Assembly (NCBI GenBank): GCA_030834765.1
Contig: JAUQXG010000394.1
Location: forward strand, 1 to 13,000
Origin: Lutispora sp.
Lineage (GTDB): Bacteria; Bacillota; Clostridia; Lutisporales; Lutisporaceae
Length of the DNA stretch: 13,000 nucleotides
Direction of reading: 5' to 3'
Positions within the stretch are counted from its first letter, which is position 1; every line of letters starts with the position of its first letter. The notes beneath the pieces were generated by a model that saw only the letters and a program-made list of their open reading frames with translations, was not told the DNA's origin and did no database searches. Positions 1 through 7,949 of the stretch are shown one piece after another. A program made the translations under genes and the position numbers.

Positions 1-794
1 CTGTTTACAGCGCTCATCATATTTGAAATATTAGCAATCATGGCTCCTAACGCCTTTTTCATGATTCCAAACTCATTTTTGCTATTGGTATCAAATTTTA
101 TGCTAAAATCCCCATCTGCCACTTTTTTTATAATATTATCCACATCTTTTAAAGAGCCTCTTACAGCAAGAATAATAACTGCTGACAGCAATAATACCAC
201 TATTAAAGTCAAGATGAAAATCACCAGCATCAATTTATTGCTTGTCTCAAAAACTCTTGTTGCCTCATCATTAAGCTGATCAGCTTGTTGTTGATTATTT
301 TGCACCAAATGATCCAAGGTAATCACTGTTTCATTGCCAAGCTGTGCAAATTGTGTTTTATAATTAGAAGTAATTTGCCCTCCATTTTCTATGGTGCCTC
401 TCATGCTTTTCCAAACACCTGTATAAGAAAGATACTTGCTTTTAAACTGATCAAGCAATTCTTTTTCCTCGCTGCCCACGTTGCCACTTTCAAATTTCTT
501 TATAAAATTGTTATTTTCTTCTTCAAGTTTAACAATCTCATCGGAAAGGTTTTTATCAAATCCACTGTTAATTAACTCAGAAATGTTATATTTCATGCCC
601 AAGACATTTCTTCTTATGACTCCCAAGTCAGCAATAGGAGTTAAATTATCAGCATACATGGATTCAATATTCTGGTTAATCTTTGCCATATCATATATGC
701 CCAGTCCTCCAACTAATAACACTGAAAATAAACTTATGATGGCCAATACTAGTATACTTCGCACCAATGACCAATTCTTTAGAAACTTGTTCAC
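1..794 (-). CDS. Methyl-accepting chemotaxis protein, 4HB-type sensor, N-terminal part (partial)
   Basis: This is a membrane chemoreceptor that would pass a ligand signal to CheA/CheW. The frame is open from a GTG at 794 to the window edge, giving 264 residues; the cytoplasmic signalling domain lies beyond coordinate 1. The visible part has TM1 at about residues 12-33 and an external region of about 150 residues. That region is mostly helical and hydrophilic and looks like a four-helix-bundle (4HB_MCP) sensor. TM2 is at about 187-211, followed by a HAMP linker with the motif DGDFSIKF near 228-234. The GTG start is supported by GGGGG 7 nt upstream and by an in-frame TAA two codons before it. 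The gene lies 96 bp downstream of the terminator of the preceding receptor, so it probably has its own promoter; the gap is AT-rich and I found no convincing -35/-10 pair. The receptor class is clear, but its ligand cannot be inferred. Confidence 0.88.
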   Translation of the reverse strand, partial: MNKFLKNWSLVRSILVLAIISLFSVLLVGGLGIYDMAKINQNIESMYADNLTPIADLGVIRRNVLGMKYNISELINSGFDKNLSDEIVKLEEENNNFIKKFESGNVGSEEKELLDQFKSKYLSYTGVWKSMRGTIENGGQITSNYKTQFAQLGNETVITLDHLVQNNQQQADQLNDEATRVFETSNKLMLVIFILTLIVVLLLSAVIILAVRGSLKDVDNIIKKVADGDFSIKFDTNSKNEFGIMKKALGAMIANISNMMSAVN

Positions 795-889
795 AACTTA
801 TCCCCCTTGTTCAATCGCAAATATTATTGCTATATATAACTATAATACATCTTTCTCTAAATTTCTACACAATTGGCAAATCTCTATAT

Positions 890-916
890 AAAAAAAACAG
901 GCTGGTTTCCCAGCCT
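890..916 (-). terminator. Rho-independent terminator after the dCache receptor gene
   Basis: On the minus strand a perfect 7-bp stem, AGGCTGG/CCAGCCT, with a GAAA tetraloop is followed by one G and then eight T. It starts 5 nt after the TAA of the receptor gene at 922. This is a textbook intrinsic terminator, and it separates the two receptor genes into different transcripts. Confidence 0.93.
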
Positions 917-921
917 ATTTT

Positions 922-2958
922 TTATAATTTGAAGCGATTCATCAATTCCAGAAGTTCTTTGGAGCGAACCAAATTTGCTTCACTTTTTTCATTTACTACT
1001 TCTATTTCGCTTACCATTTCTTCATTCTTTGTAGCAATATCTTCTACTCCTCTTGCTCCTTCATTTACTGTGGCAGTTACCTCATCTATGGCACTTACAA
1101 CAGCCGATATGGAAGCATTGAGTTCTTCTGATGTAGCACTGAATTCTTCCATAATGCTGCTAAATTTTTCCGCATCGGAGCTATATTTCACAGCATTATC
1201 TATCATTTTCCCATAGTCTCTATTTACTTCTTTATCGATAAACTCCAAGATATCATTTGAATTGCTTGCTAGATTTCCTACAGAGTTATTTATTACCTCT
1301 ACTACCTTTTTGATATCCCCTACAGCCTCGGAAGACTGTTCCGCAAGCTTCCTGATTTCATTTGCTACAACAGCAAAACCTTTTCCTGCCTCACCTGCAC
1401 GTGCTGCTTCTATGGCAGCATTTAATGCAAGCAAATTAGTTTGCTCTGTTATTTGAAGTATTACCTGTGCCAAGGTATCAATTTGTGAAACAGTCTTTGA
1501 ATCCTCAATAGCCTTCTCAAGTCCAATCTTTACACTTGAGTAAATATCTTCGGCATTCTTCTGCGCTACCTGAGCATCCATTTTTATCTGATTAGCCTTT
1601 TTATTTACATCGTCTGAAGTTGCTGCCCCTTCTTCCGCTCTTACAGATATAGAAGTTACGGCTGTCTCTATCTCATGAGAAGTTGCATTCATTTCTTGTG
1701 CCGAAGCTGCAGTCTCTTCCATCCCTGCTGAGAGTTCCTCAGCGGTAGCTGAGTTTTCCATTGTCTTTTCTTTCATATGAATCGTTAACTGCTGAACCTG
1801 TTTTGCATTTTCCTCTATTGTTATAGCTGATGTATTTAATTGCCCTGCCATCTCTCTTAAAGCCTGTCTCATTTGTATTATGGCTTTTGCCATATAGCTT
1901 ATCTCGTCTTTTCCCTTATCCATTCCTTCATAGCTTTTGTCATAAGTTAAATCTAAATTTGCTGTGGCTCCTATAAGCTTTGTAAGTTTTTTAATAGGTC
2001 CGGTTATTTTCAGAGATACTCCAACCCCCACTCCTGCTGCGATCAAAGATATAATTAAAGTTGTAATGATTATTGTATTCTTTATAGAATCTACAGGTTT
2101 TCTTATATCCTCCACATCTGCAGTAATGACAAATATCCATCTGGAATCCGGTACTACAGAATAGGAAGCTACTTTCCTAACACCTTTGTAGTCATACTCC
2201 TCTACAGTACTTTCTATTTTTTCTCCCTGAGAAAGTCTGGTAACGATTGATTTTACCAAATCATTTTCTACCGGCTTCCCTATCTTATCTTCTTCAGGAT
2301 GGTAAAGCATCATACCGGTTGTATCGACTAAATAGCCATAGCTGGTTGTTGTATTAGATATTTTAATATCAGCTAAATAATTGTTAAAGCTGTTTATGTA
2401 CACTCCACTTGCTACCATACCTATTAATCTACCATCTTGGGTTATTGGTGATGTAACAGCTGTAACCAATGCCCCTGTGGACTTTGAAACAAGGGTGTCA
2501 CTAATATTTTGCATCCCTTTCAAAGTTTTGGATACATAGGCTCTATCATTCATATCTGTTCCAATGAGATTTCTATCACTATCCGCTATGATGATACCTC
2601 TTGTATTTACCAAAAATACATGCTCACTATTTGCAAAATCAGCAACATACTTTTCTAGCTTTTTAGAAGCAGCTTCCACTTTCGCTTTATAAAGCTCCGA
2701 CTGTACATCAGCCGAAGCATCCATGGCTAAAAGCTCATTAAGTACATCGTCATTTGAAGCAGCCTTCATTCCCGTCAGCTCTCTTCTTAAAGCCGCGGAT
2801 ATGGTTTTATTAACACTTTCATTAAGCTTTATTGATTCATTTTTACTTTTATCAAGTATGACCCCTGACGTATTTTGATATGTAACAATTCCCGTAATCG
2901 TCATTGCGATCACCACTAAGGCAATTATCAAAAGAGGTAGCTTTTTACTAATCGACAT
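922..2958 (-). CDS. Methyl-accepting chemotaxis protein with dCache-like sensor
   Basis: This is a complete 678-residue membrane chemoreceptor. In order it has TM1 at about 7-27, an extracellular region at about 28-283, TM2 at about 284-306, HAMP at about 307-360, and a long coiled-coil signalling domain. The highly conserved hairpin tip lies at 492-530 and contains [19 protein letters not shown] and [15 protein letters not shown]. The extracellular part has two PAS-like stretches (for example [14 protein letters not shown] near 105-118 and [14 protein letters not shown] near 199-212), which fits a double Cache (dCache_1) fold. The ATG at 2958 follows GGGGGGAG by 5 nt. No C-terminal CheR/CheB tethering pentapeptide is seen. 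A candidate promoter lies upstream and a clear terminator downstream, so the gene looks monocistronic. The fold assignment comes from pattern recognition, and the ligand is unknown. Confidence 0.95.
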   Translation of the reverse strand: MSISKKLPLLIIALVVIAMTITGIVTYQNTSGVILDKSKNESIKLNESVNKTISAALRRELTGMKAASNDDVLNELLAMDASADVQSELYKAKVEAASKKLEKYVADFANSEHVFLVNTRGIIIADSDRNLIGTDMNDRAYVSKTLKGMQNISDTLVSKSTGALVTAVTSPITQDGRLIGMVASGVYINSFNNYLADIKISNTTTSYGYLVDTTGMMLYHPEEDKIGKPVENDLVKSIVTRLSQGEKIESTVEEYDYKGVRKVASYSVVPDSRWIFVITADVEDIRKPVDSIKNTIIITTLIISLIAAGVGVGVSLKITGPIKKLTKLIGATANLDLTYDKSYEGMDKGKDEISYMAKAIIQMRQALREMAGQLNTSAITIEENAKQVQQLTIHMKEKTMENSATAEELSAGMEETAASAQEMNATSHEIETAVTSISVRAEEGAATSDDVNKKANQIKMDAQVAQKNAEDIYSSVKIGLEKAIEDSKTVSQIDTLAQVILQITEQTNLLALNAAIEAARAGEAGKGFAVVANEIRKLAEQSSEAVGDIKKVVEVINNSVGNLASNSNDILEFIDKEVNRDYGKMIDNAVKYSSDAEKFSSIMEEFSATSEELNASISAVVSAIDEVTATVNEGARGVEDIATKNEEMVSEIEVVNEKSEANLVRSKELLELMNRFKL

Positions 2959-2981
2959 AGTATCTCCCCCCTATTTTTTTA

Positions 2982-3022
2982 TAAAGCAATTCATATTCAA
3001 GTTATAAATACGAATTGCTTTA
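2982..3022 (-). promoter_or_regulatory. 16-bp hairpin in the 5' leader of the dCache receptor gene
   Basis: The arms at 2982-2997 and 3007-3022 are complementary at 15 of 16 positions, with a 9-nt loop. The single exception would be a G-U pair or a mismatch in RNA. The structure lies between the candidate -10 box (3036-3041) and the ribosome binding site (about 2964-2971), so it would sit near the 5' end of the transcript. The bases that follow it on the minus strand are A-rich, not T-rich, so it is not a terminator in that direction. It could be an mRNA-stabilising hairpin or an operator; the sequence does not decide. Confidence 0.6.
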
Positions 3023-3035
3023 ATTGTTGCACATA

Positions 3036-3064
3036 ATTTTACCATATATGACAATTTTCTTCAA
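3036..3064 (-). promoter_or_regulatory. Candidate sigma-A type promoter for the dCache receptor gene
   Basis: On the minus strand TTGAAG (-35, 3059-3064) and TAAAAT (-10, 3036-3041) are separated by 17 bp, in the gap between purD and the receptor. The -10 box matches consensus at 5 of 6 positions and the -35 at 4 of 6. No TAAA-N15-GCCGATAT sigma-D motif was found here. This is a prediction from consensus in AT-rich DNA. Confidence 0.45.
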
Positions 3065-3080
3065 TGCATTTATGGTACTG

Positions 3081-3123
3081 GGTATTAAGAAGGACTCTTC
3101 TACAAAGAGTCCTTCTTAATACC
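3081..3123 (-). terminator. Perfect 19-bp hairpin spanning the purD stop codon, likely operon end
   Basis: The arms at 3081-3099 and 3105-3123 are exact reverse complements with a 5-nt loop. On the minus strand the 5' arm is the last coding stretch of purD (codons for GIKKDSL), the loop TGTAG contains the TAG stop, and the 3' arm is non-coding. The stem is strong, but the bases after its core (CTTAATACC, then CAGTACC) form only a poor T-tract. It therefore resembles a terminator or 3'-end protecting hairpin more than a textbook terminator. It is the only strong structure between the pur operon and the next promoter. Confidence 0.6.
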
Positions 3124-4365
3124 TATATCTTTTCTATAAAAAGCCTTTTTAAAGTCCATCTTAGAGACTACTTCATATGCTTTCTCACAGGCTTCCTTAG
3201 TAGTTTCGCCTAGTGCACTGACAACAAGCACTCTGCCTCCTGCCGTTATTGTTTTTCCATCCTTTATTGCTGTAGCAGCATGAAAGGTTACTCTATCAAT
3301 GCCATTAGGGATAAATCCTTTTATCTCAAAACCAGTATCATAGCTTTCAGGATATCCTCCTGATGTCATAACAACGCATACAGCATGATCACTGCTCCAT
3401 TTGATATCTATATTTTCCAGTGCTTCATCTATTACTGCATCCATGATATCTATCAAATCTGTCTCAAGTCTCATGAGAACTACCTCTGTTTCTGGATCAC
3501 CAAAGCGAGCATTGTATTCCAGCAGCTTGGGACCATCCTTTGTAAGCATGAGTCCAAAGTAAAGAACTCCCCTATATTCAATATTTTCTGCTTTTAAAGC
3601 CTCAACAGTTTTATTAATGATGTCTTGTTTTACTCTTTCAGCAATTTCATCATTATAGTAAAAAGCGGGAGAAACAGCTCCCATGCCTCCAGTATTTAAG
3701 CCTTTATCGTCATCCAATGCTCTTTTATAATCTTGAGCACTTACCATTGGAATTGCCACATTCCCATCTACAAAAGCAAGTATGGAAGCTTCTTTTCCTT
3801 GAAGAAATTCTTCAACTACTATGGTGCTTCCAGCCACACCGAACTTCTTATCTGCCATCATACCTTTGATAGCCTCTTCTGCTTCCGTTCTGTCCTCTGC
3901 TATGATTACACCTTTACCTGCAGCCAATCCATCTGCCTTGATTACTAGTGGATATCCAAAACCATCTATTTCAGCCAATGCTGTATTTTTATCATGATAA
4001 TTTTTATATTTGGCAGTTGGTATACTGTATTTTTGCATGAAATTCTTAGAAAAGGCTTTACTGCCTTCAAGGATAGCTGCTCTTTGATTCGGTCCAAATA
4101 TTCTAAGATTGCTTTTCATAAATACATCAACAATGCCCAAGCTAAGTGGCTGCTCTGGGCCTACAACTGTCAAATCTATATCATGAGAAAGTGCAAATTT
4201 TAAAAGTCCGTCTATATCATCGGCTTTTATATCAATACAGGATGCAATTTCTCCAATCCCCCCATTGCCAGGGGCACAATATATCTTTTCAACTCGAGGA
4301 CTCTGCGCAATCTTCCAAACAAGAGCATGCTCCCGACCGCCAGAACCGATAACGAGAATGTTCAT
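3100..4365 (-). CDS. purD: Phosphoribosylamine-glycine ligase (GAR synthetase)
   Basis: This cytosolic ATP-grasp enzyme joins 5-phosphoribosylamine and glycine with ATP to make GAR, the second step of IMP synthesis. The 421 residues match the usual monofunctional length. The visible signatures in order are GSGGREHAL at 7-15, GPEQPL at 69-74, KADGLAAGKG at 143-152 (ATP-grasp), EEFLQGKEAS at 185-194, LNTGGMGAVSP at 223-233 and NARFGDPETE at 285-294 (metal and phosphate binding). The ATG at 4365 has GGAGG 9 nt upstream. It is the last gene of the cluster, 192 bp after purH, and nearly all of that gap is a long inverted repeat. Its final seven codons form one arm of a perfect hairpin whose loop holds the TAG stop. 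No truncation or missing motif is seen. Confidence 0.98.
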   Translation of the reverse strand: MNILVIGSGGREHALVWKIAQSPRVEKIYCAPGNGGIGEIASCIDIKADDIDGLLKFALSHDIDLTVVGPEQPLSLGIVDVFMKSNLRIFGPNQRAAILEGSKAFSKNFMQKYSIPTAKYKNYHDKNTALAEIDGFGYPLVIKADGLAAGKGVIIAEDRTEAEEAIKGMMADKKFGVAGSTIVVEEFLQGKEASILAFVDGNVAIPMVSAQDYKRALDDDKGLNTGGMGAVSPAFYYNDEIAERVKQDIINKTVEALKAENIEYRGVLYFGLMLTKDGPKLLEYNARFGDPETEVVLMRLETDLIDIMDAVIDEALENIDIKWSSDHAVCVVMTSGGYPESYDTGFEIKGFIPNGIDRVTFHAATAIKDGKTITAGGRVLVVSALGETTKEACEKAYEVVSKMDFKKAFYRKDIGIKKDSL

Positions 4366-4396
4366 GTGTTTTCACCTCCAGGTAATATATAATTTA

Positions 4397-4550
4397 GGGT
4401 CGCTGCTTTAGGGCAGGGCACCAGGCGCCAGGTTCCAGGTTCCAGGATTGAGAAGGGCTTCGAAGGAGTGTCTACCTAAAATCTCCAAAGCCCAACTCAA
4501 CCTGGTGCCTGGTGCCTCGAACCTCGTGCCCTACCCTAAAGACACGACCC
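4397..4550. repeat. Long GC-rich inverted repeat built of 7-bp units, purH-purD gap (copy 1)
   Basis: The arms 4397-4446 and 4501-4550 are 50 bp each and complementary at 38 of 50 positions. The inner half of each arm is four tandem heptads of the form NNCSAGG. The left arm reads CACCAGG, CGCCAGG, TTCCAGG, TTCCAGG; the right arm, reverse-complemented, reads CACGAGG, TTCGAGG, CACCAGG, CACCAGG. Inside the arms the pairing continues: TTGAG/CTCAA (4448-4452 with 4496-4500), GGGCTT/AAGCCC (4455-4460 with 4488-4493) and GGAG/CTCC near the tip. In mRNA the structure starts 7 nt after the purH stop and ends 31 nt before the purD start, leaving the purD ribosome binding site free. It is much richer in G and C than its surroundings. 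I do not recognise a named family; no protein is encoded. Confidence 0.85.
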
Positions 4551-4557
4551 AGAGTAT

Positions 4558-6102
4558 CTAATGCCTAAAATGTCTTACTCCTGTAAATACCATTGCGATT
4601 CCTAGTTTATTGCAAGCTTCTATTGACTTTTGATCGTTTATTGAGCCACCGGGTTGGATGATTGCTTTTATTCCGGCTTTGGCTGCCACGTGTACTACAT
4701 CATCGAAGGGGAAGAAAGCATCGGATGCCATTACTGCTTCTTTGGAGCCTTCTCCAGCTCTTTCTATAGCCGCTTCAGCAGCCCAGATTCTATTTACTTG
4801 TCCCGGCCCTATTCCTAGTGTCATGCCATCCTTTGCCACTACAATGGCATTAGACTTCACATGCTTTACTGCTTTCCATGCAAATAAAAGATCTTCTAGT
4901 TCCTTTTCGCTAGGAGTTTTTTCAGTTACATATTGAAGCTCCTCTGCATCTAGCTCATAATCATCGGAGTCCTGAATCAAAAGTCCTCCGCCTACTTTTT
5001 TCATATCCATGCTTTCACTTTGTTTGCACATCATATTTTCCAGTTTCATAATCCGTATGTTTGATTTCTTTTTCAATATTTCCAATGCCCTATCTGTATA
5101 GGAGGGAGCTATTATAATTTCAACAAATATTTTATTTACCTCTTCAGCTGTCTTTTCATCCAGTTCTCGATTCAGGGCTACGATGCCTCCAAATATAGAC
5201 ACCGTATCAGCGCGGTATGCTTTACTATAGGCTTCATATATATTATCCCCTATTCCTATGCCGCATGGATTTGCATGCTTTACTGCCACTGCTGCCGGAG
5301 CTTCAAATTCCTTCAGAGCCAATAATGCTGCATTGGCATCATTTATATTATTGAAGGAAAGCTCTTTCCCATGAAGTTGTTCTGCACTGGCAATGGTGCC
5401 ATGGTTAGTTTTAATTTCTTTATAATAGGCTGCTGATTGATGAGGGTTTTCTCCATATCTTAAATCTTGAGCCTTTTCAAAAGTCATGGTTATAATGTTC
5501 GGATATTTTTCCATCTCTGCCTTTTCCCATAGATAGGAGGCGATTAAAGCATCATAATGGGCAGTATGAGCAAAAACCTTTGAAGCTAATTTAAACTTCG
5601 TATTTTCAGTAACATCACCAATATGCTTCATTTCATAAAGTATAATTTCATAATCTATAGGATCAACTGCTACTGTTACAAATCTATAATTCTTAGCTCC
5701 CGCTCTTAGCATAGAAGGACCACCTATATCAATGTTTTCAATGGCTTCTTCTAAGCTTACATCTGCTTTTTCTATGGTCTTTCTAAAAGGATATAAATTC
5801 ACGATAACCATATCTATGGTCTCTATCTCTAACTTTTCTAATGTTTCCATATGCTCTGAGTTATCTCTTAAAGCAAGGAGACCACCATGTATTCTTGGAT
5901 GCAATGTCTTTACACGTCCATCCAGACATTCAGGAAATCCAGTCACCTCTGATATACCAGTAACCTTTATTCCTGCTTCCATCAAAGTCTTTGCAGTCCC
6001 GCCTGTAGAAACGATTTCCACACCCATCTCAACCAATTTCTGAGCAAATTCAACAATCCCACTTTTATCAGAAACGCTGATTAGCGCACGCTTTATTTTC
6101 AT
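4558..6102 (-). CDS. purH: Bifunctional AICAR formyltransferase / IMP cyclohydrolase
   Basis: This enzyme carries out the last two steps to IMP: formylation of AICAR with 10-formyl-tetrahydrofolate, then ring closure of FAICAR. At 514 residues it has the normal bifunctional length. The N-terminal MGS-like cyclohydrolase domain (about 1-195) shows STGGT at 32-36 and DGRVKTLHP at 61-69. The C-terminal transformylase domain shows RYGENPHQ at 215-222, the catalytic Lys-His pair in KHANPCG (275-281), and IGPGQVNR at 431-438. The ATG at 6102 is chosen because GGAGG lies 8 nt before it and the protein then begins [15 protein letters not shown], as in the family. The frame stays open 19 codons further upstream, but those codons run toward the repeat and have no ribosome binding site. 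Inverted repeats flank the gene on both sides, which could tune its expression separately from purN and purD. Confidence 0.98.
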   Translation of the reverse strand: MKIKRALISVSDKSGIVEFAQKLVEMGVEIVSTGGTAKTLMEAGIKVTGISEVTGFPECLDGRVKTLHPRIHGGLLALRDNSEHMETLEKLEIETIDMVIVNLYPFRKTIEKADVSLEEAIENIDIGGPSMLRAGAKNYRFVTVAVDPIDYEIILYEMKHIGDVTENTKFKLASKVFAHTAHYDALIASYLWEKAEMEKYPNIITMTFEKAQDLRYGENPHQSAAYYKEIKTNHGTIASAEQLHGKELSFNNINDANAALLALKEFEAPAAVAVKHANPCGIGIGDNIYEAYSKAYRADTVSIFGGIVALNRELDEKTAEEVNKIFVEIIIAPSYTDRALEILKKKSNIRIMKLENMMCKQSESMDMKKVGGGLLIQDSDDYELDAEELQYVTEKTPSEKELEDLLFAWKAVKHVKSNAIVVAKDGMTLGIGPGQVNRIWAAEAAIERAGEGSKEAVMASDAFFPFDDVVHVAAKAGIKAIIQPGGSINDQKSIEACNKLGIAMVFTGVRHFRH

Positions 6103-6144
6103 ATGTTCAACCTCCATGTGATATGTGTTATTCTGGGGAGTGTC

Positions 6145-6309
6145 TTTGGAGTGGGGCACCAGGCACCAGGTTCCAGGCTCCAGCGTTGAGCCACGTTTCG
6201 AAGCCCTGCTTATCGCTTCGCGAACGCTTGGATTTTGCTTCGCAAAAGTCCACTACTCTGGAGTGCGAGCCTCGTGCCTGGTGCCTCGCGCCTCGAACCC
6301 TCCCTCAAA
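6145..6309. repeat. GC-rich inverted repeat built of 7-bp units, purN-purH gap (copy 2)
   Basis: The left heptad block (6157-6184) reads CACCAGG, CACCAGG, TTCCAGG, CTCCAGC. The right block (6270-6297), reverse-complemented, reads TTCGAGG, CGCGAGG, CACCAGG, CACGAGG. Pairing extends weakly outward to about 6145 and 6309. An alternative inner pairing is CTCCAG (6178-6183) with CTGGAG (6258-6263). The 85-bp centre contains a near-palindrome around TTCGCGAA (6217-6224), a TTTTGC-TTC-GCAAAA hairpin (6233-6247), and TTCGAAGCCC (6197-6206), the reverse complement of GGGCTTCGAA in the first copy. In mRNA the element starts about 9 nt after the purN stop and ends about 30 nt before the purH ribosome binding site. 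It is clearly related to copy 1 but diverged. Confidence 0.8.
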
Positions 6310-6317
6310 ATCCTACC

Positions 6318-6908
6318 CTAGCTCCCCTGGGTTATCCTCCTTACCGCTTCCGGCAATATTCTATGCTCTACTTCCAGCACTCTTGCTGCCAAGGTTTCTG
6401 GGGTGTCATTCTCCATTACCGGTACGGCTTCCTGCAATATGATCTTTCCTGTATCCGTCCCTTCATCTACGAAATGTACTGTGGCACCAGATACCTTTAC
6501 ACCATATTCTATTGCAGCCTTATGGACTCTTTGCCCATATAATCCAGCTCCGCAAAACGCTGGTATTAAGGATGGGTGTACATTTATTATTTTGCCTTCA
6601 AAAGCTTTTACAACATTTGAACTCAATATTGTTAAAAAACCTGCCAACACAATAAGCTCAGCATTCATACTTCTTAATACATATTGTATTCCTTTGTTTA
6701 AATCCTCATTGCTTCCATATTCCTTTTTATCTAAGACCACGGTCATAATTCCATGTTTCTCCGCTCTTTCCAGTCCATAAGCTCCTCTTCTATCAGATAT
6801 AACAACTATTATTTCTCCATTAATATAGCCGCCTTCTATGCTATCTATCAAAGCTTGCAAATTGCTTCCATTTCCTGAAATAAGCACTGCTATTTTTACC
6901 TTTGACAA
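6318..6908 (-). CDS. purN: Phosphoribosylglycinamide formyltransferase (GAR transformylase)
   Basis: This enzyme transfers a formyl group from 10-formyl-tetrahydrofolate to GAR, giving FGAR. The protein has 196 residues, the usual size. The phosphate-binding loop SGNGSNLQ is at 11-18. The catalytic Asn-His pair lies in NVHPSLIP (Asn109, His111), and the catalytic Asp is in DEGTDTG (Asp152 by alignment to E. coli Asp144). The start is a TTG at 6908 with GGAGG 9 nt upstream; that binding site lies inside the codons for the C-terminus of PurM. The gene overlaps purM by 13 bp, so translational coupling is likely. Its TAG stop is directly followed by the heptad inverted repeat, which separates it from purH. 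All catalytic residues are present. Confidence 0.97.
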   Translation of the reverse strand: MSKVKIAVLISGNGSNLQALIDSIEGGYINGEIIVVISDRRGAYGLERAEKHGIMTVVLDKKEYGSNEDLNKGIQYVLRSMNAELIVLAGFLTILSSNVVKAFEGKIINVHPSLIPAFCGAGLYGQRVHKAAIEYGVKVSGATVHFVDEGTDTGKIILQEAVPVMENDTPETLAARVLEVEHRILPEAVRRITQGS

Positions 6909-7936
6909 AGATCTATTCCTCCATCACCCTTTGCAATTTCTCCAATCAAATAAGGGGTTTCTCCATTATCAGAAAGCTGCTGCAATACAGCCTGAACATC
7001 CGCTTTTGGAACTACAACCACAAGTCCTATACCCATATTAAAGGTATTGAACATTTCTTTATATTCAATATTGCCAAGCCTTTGCATTACCTTAAATATA
7101 GGTAAAATATCAAAGCTTGCTGTATCAATCACTGCTTTTAATCCTTCGGGTATTACCCTAGGTATGTTTTCTATAAATCCGCCGCCCGTAATATGAGCAA
7201 TCCCTTTTATATCAAAGCTTTCTATCAGCTTCATAATAGTCTTTACATATATTTTAGTAGGTTTTATCAGCTCTTCTCCTAAAGTGCATTCAAGCTCTTC
7301 AAATTTATGGTTTAAGCTGTAATGATTTATATCGAAAAATAGCTTCCTGACTAATGAATATCCATTGCTGTGTATTCCACTGGAAGCTATCCCTATGATT
7401 GCATCTCCTTCAGCAATTCGAGATCCACTTATTATTTTTGATTTTTCAACGATTCCTACGCTAAAACCTGCAAGATCATATTCTTCATCCTTGTAAAAGC
7501 CAGGCATCTCCGCTGTTTCTCCGCCTACCAAAGCACAGCCTGCCATAATGCAGCCATCACAAATACCTTTTACGATATCTGCAGCTTTATGCGGCTGCAG
7601 CTTCCCTGTGCCTATATAGTCAAGGAAATATAAAGGCTTTGCTCCTTGACAAGCCACATCATTTGCACACATTGCTACACAATCTATACCAATGGTATCA
7701 TGTTTATCCATCATAAAAGCGATTTGCAGCTTCGTACCAACCCCATCCGTCCCTGATACCATAACAGGATTTTCATATTCATTCTTTGGCAGCTCAAACA
7801 TAGCACCAAAGCTTCCCAACCCTCCTAATACACCTGGTATCATGGTTCTCTTCGTATGCTGTTTCATAAGCTTTACTGCCTCATAGCCTGCTTCAACATC
7901 TACGCCTGAGCCTTTGTATGTCAGCTTTTCATCCAT
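6896..7936 (-). CDS. purM: Phosphoribosylformylglycinamidine cyclo-ligase (AIR synthetase)
   Basis: This enzyme closes the imidazole ring of FGAM with ATP to give AIR. The 346 residues match the family length. The visible signatures are SGTDGVGTK at 61-69, MCANDV at 89-94 and GGETAEMPG at 138-146, typical of the PurM/PurL ATP-binding superfamily. The ATG at 7936 has AGGAGG with 9 nt spacing and gives the expected N-terminus [13 protein letters not shown]. An upstream extension of 27 codons in the same frame overlaps purF and is not likely to be used. Only 13 bp separate it from purF. Its last codons carry the ribosome binding site of purN, with which it overlaps by 13 bp. Confidence 0.98.
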   Translation of the reverse strand: MDEKLTYKGSGVDVEAGYEAVKLMKQHTKRTMIPGVLGGLGSFGAMFELPKNEYENPVMVSGTDGVGTKLQIAFMMDKHDTIGIDCVAMCANDVACQGAKPLYFLDYIGTGKLQPHKAADIVKGICDGCIMAGCALVGGETAEMPGFYKDEEYDLAGFSVGIVEKSKIISGSRIAEGDAIIGIASSGIHSNGYSLVRKLFFDINHYSLNHKFEELECTLGEELIKPTKIYVKTIMKLIESFDIKGIAHITGGGFIENIPRVIPEGLKAVIDTASFDILPIFKVMQRLGNIEYKEMFNTFNMGIGLVVVVPKADVQAVLQQLSDNGETPYLIGEIAKGDGGIDLCQR

Positions 7937-7949
7937 TACCTTAATCCTC

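Noticed and set aside
795..889. Promoter for the left-edge receptor gene
   Set aside because: Several TATTAT or TATAGT stretches exist on the minus strand, but none has a good -35 box at 16-18 bp, so no specific promoter is called although one is expected there.
40..1216. Small plus-strand open frames over the two receptor genes
   Set aside because: They are antisense to clear receptor coding sequence, lack domains, and follow the codon pattern of the opposite strand.
4397..4550. CRISPR array, because of the short tandem repeats
   Set aside because: The units are 7 bp and directly adjacent with no spacers. They face each other in two arms, which is not a CRISPR layout.
6103..6159. N-terminal extension of PurH by 19 residues from an ATG at 6159
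   Set aside because: The extra codons run into the edge of the repeat and have no ribosome binding site. The ATG at 6102 has GGAGG at good spacing and gives the family N-terminus.
6123..6542. Plus-strand open frames of 105 and 139 codons across the repeat and the end of purN
   Set aside because: They are rich in Pro, Arg and Cys from the GC-rich heptads, lie antisense to purN, and show no recognisable domain or ribosome binding site. They are by-products of the repeat.
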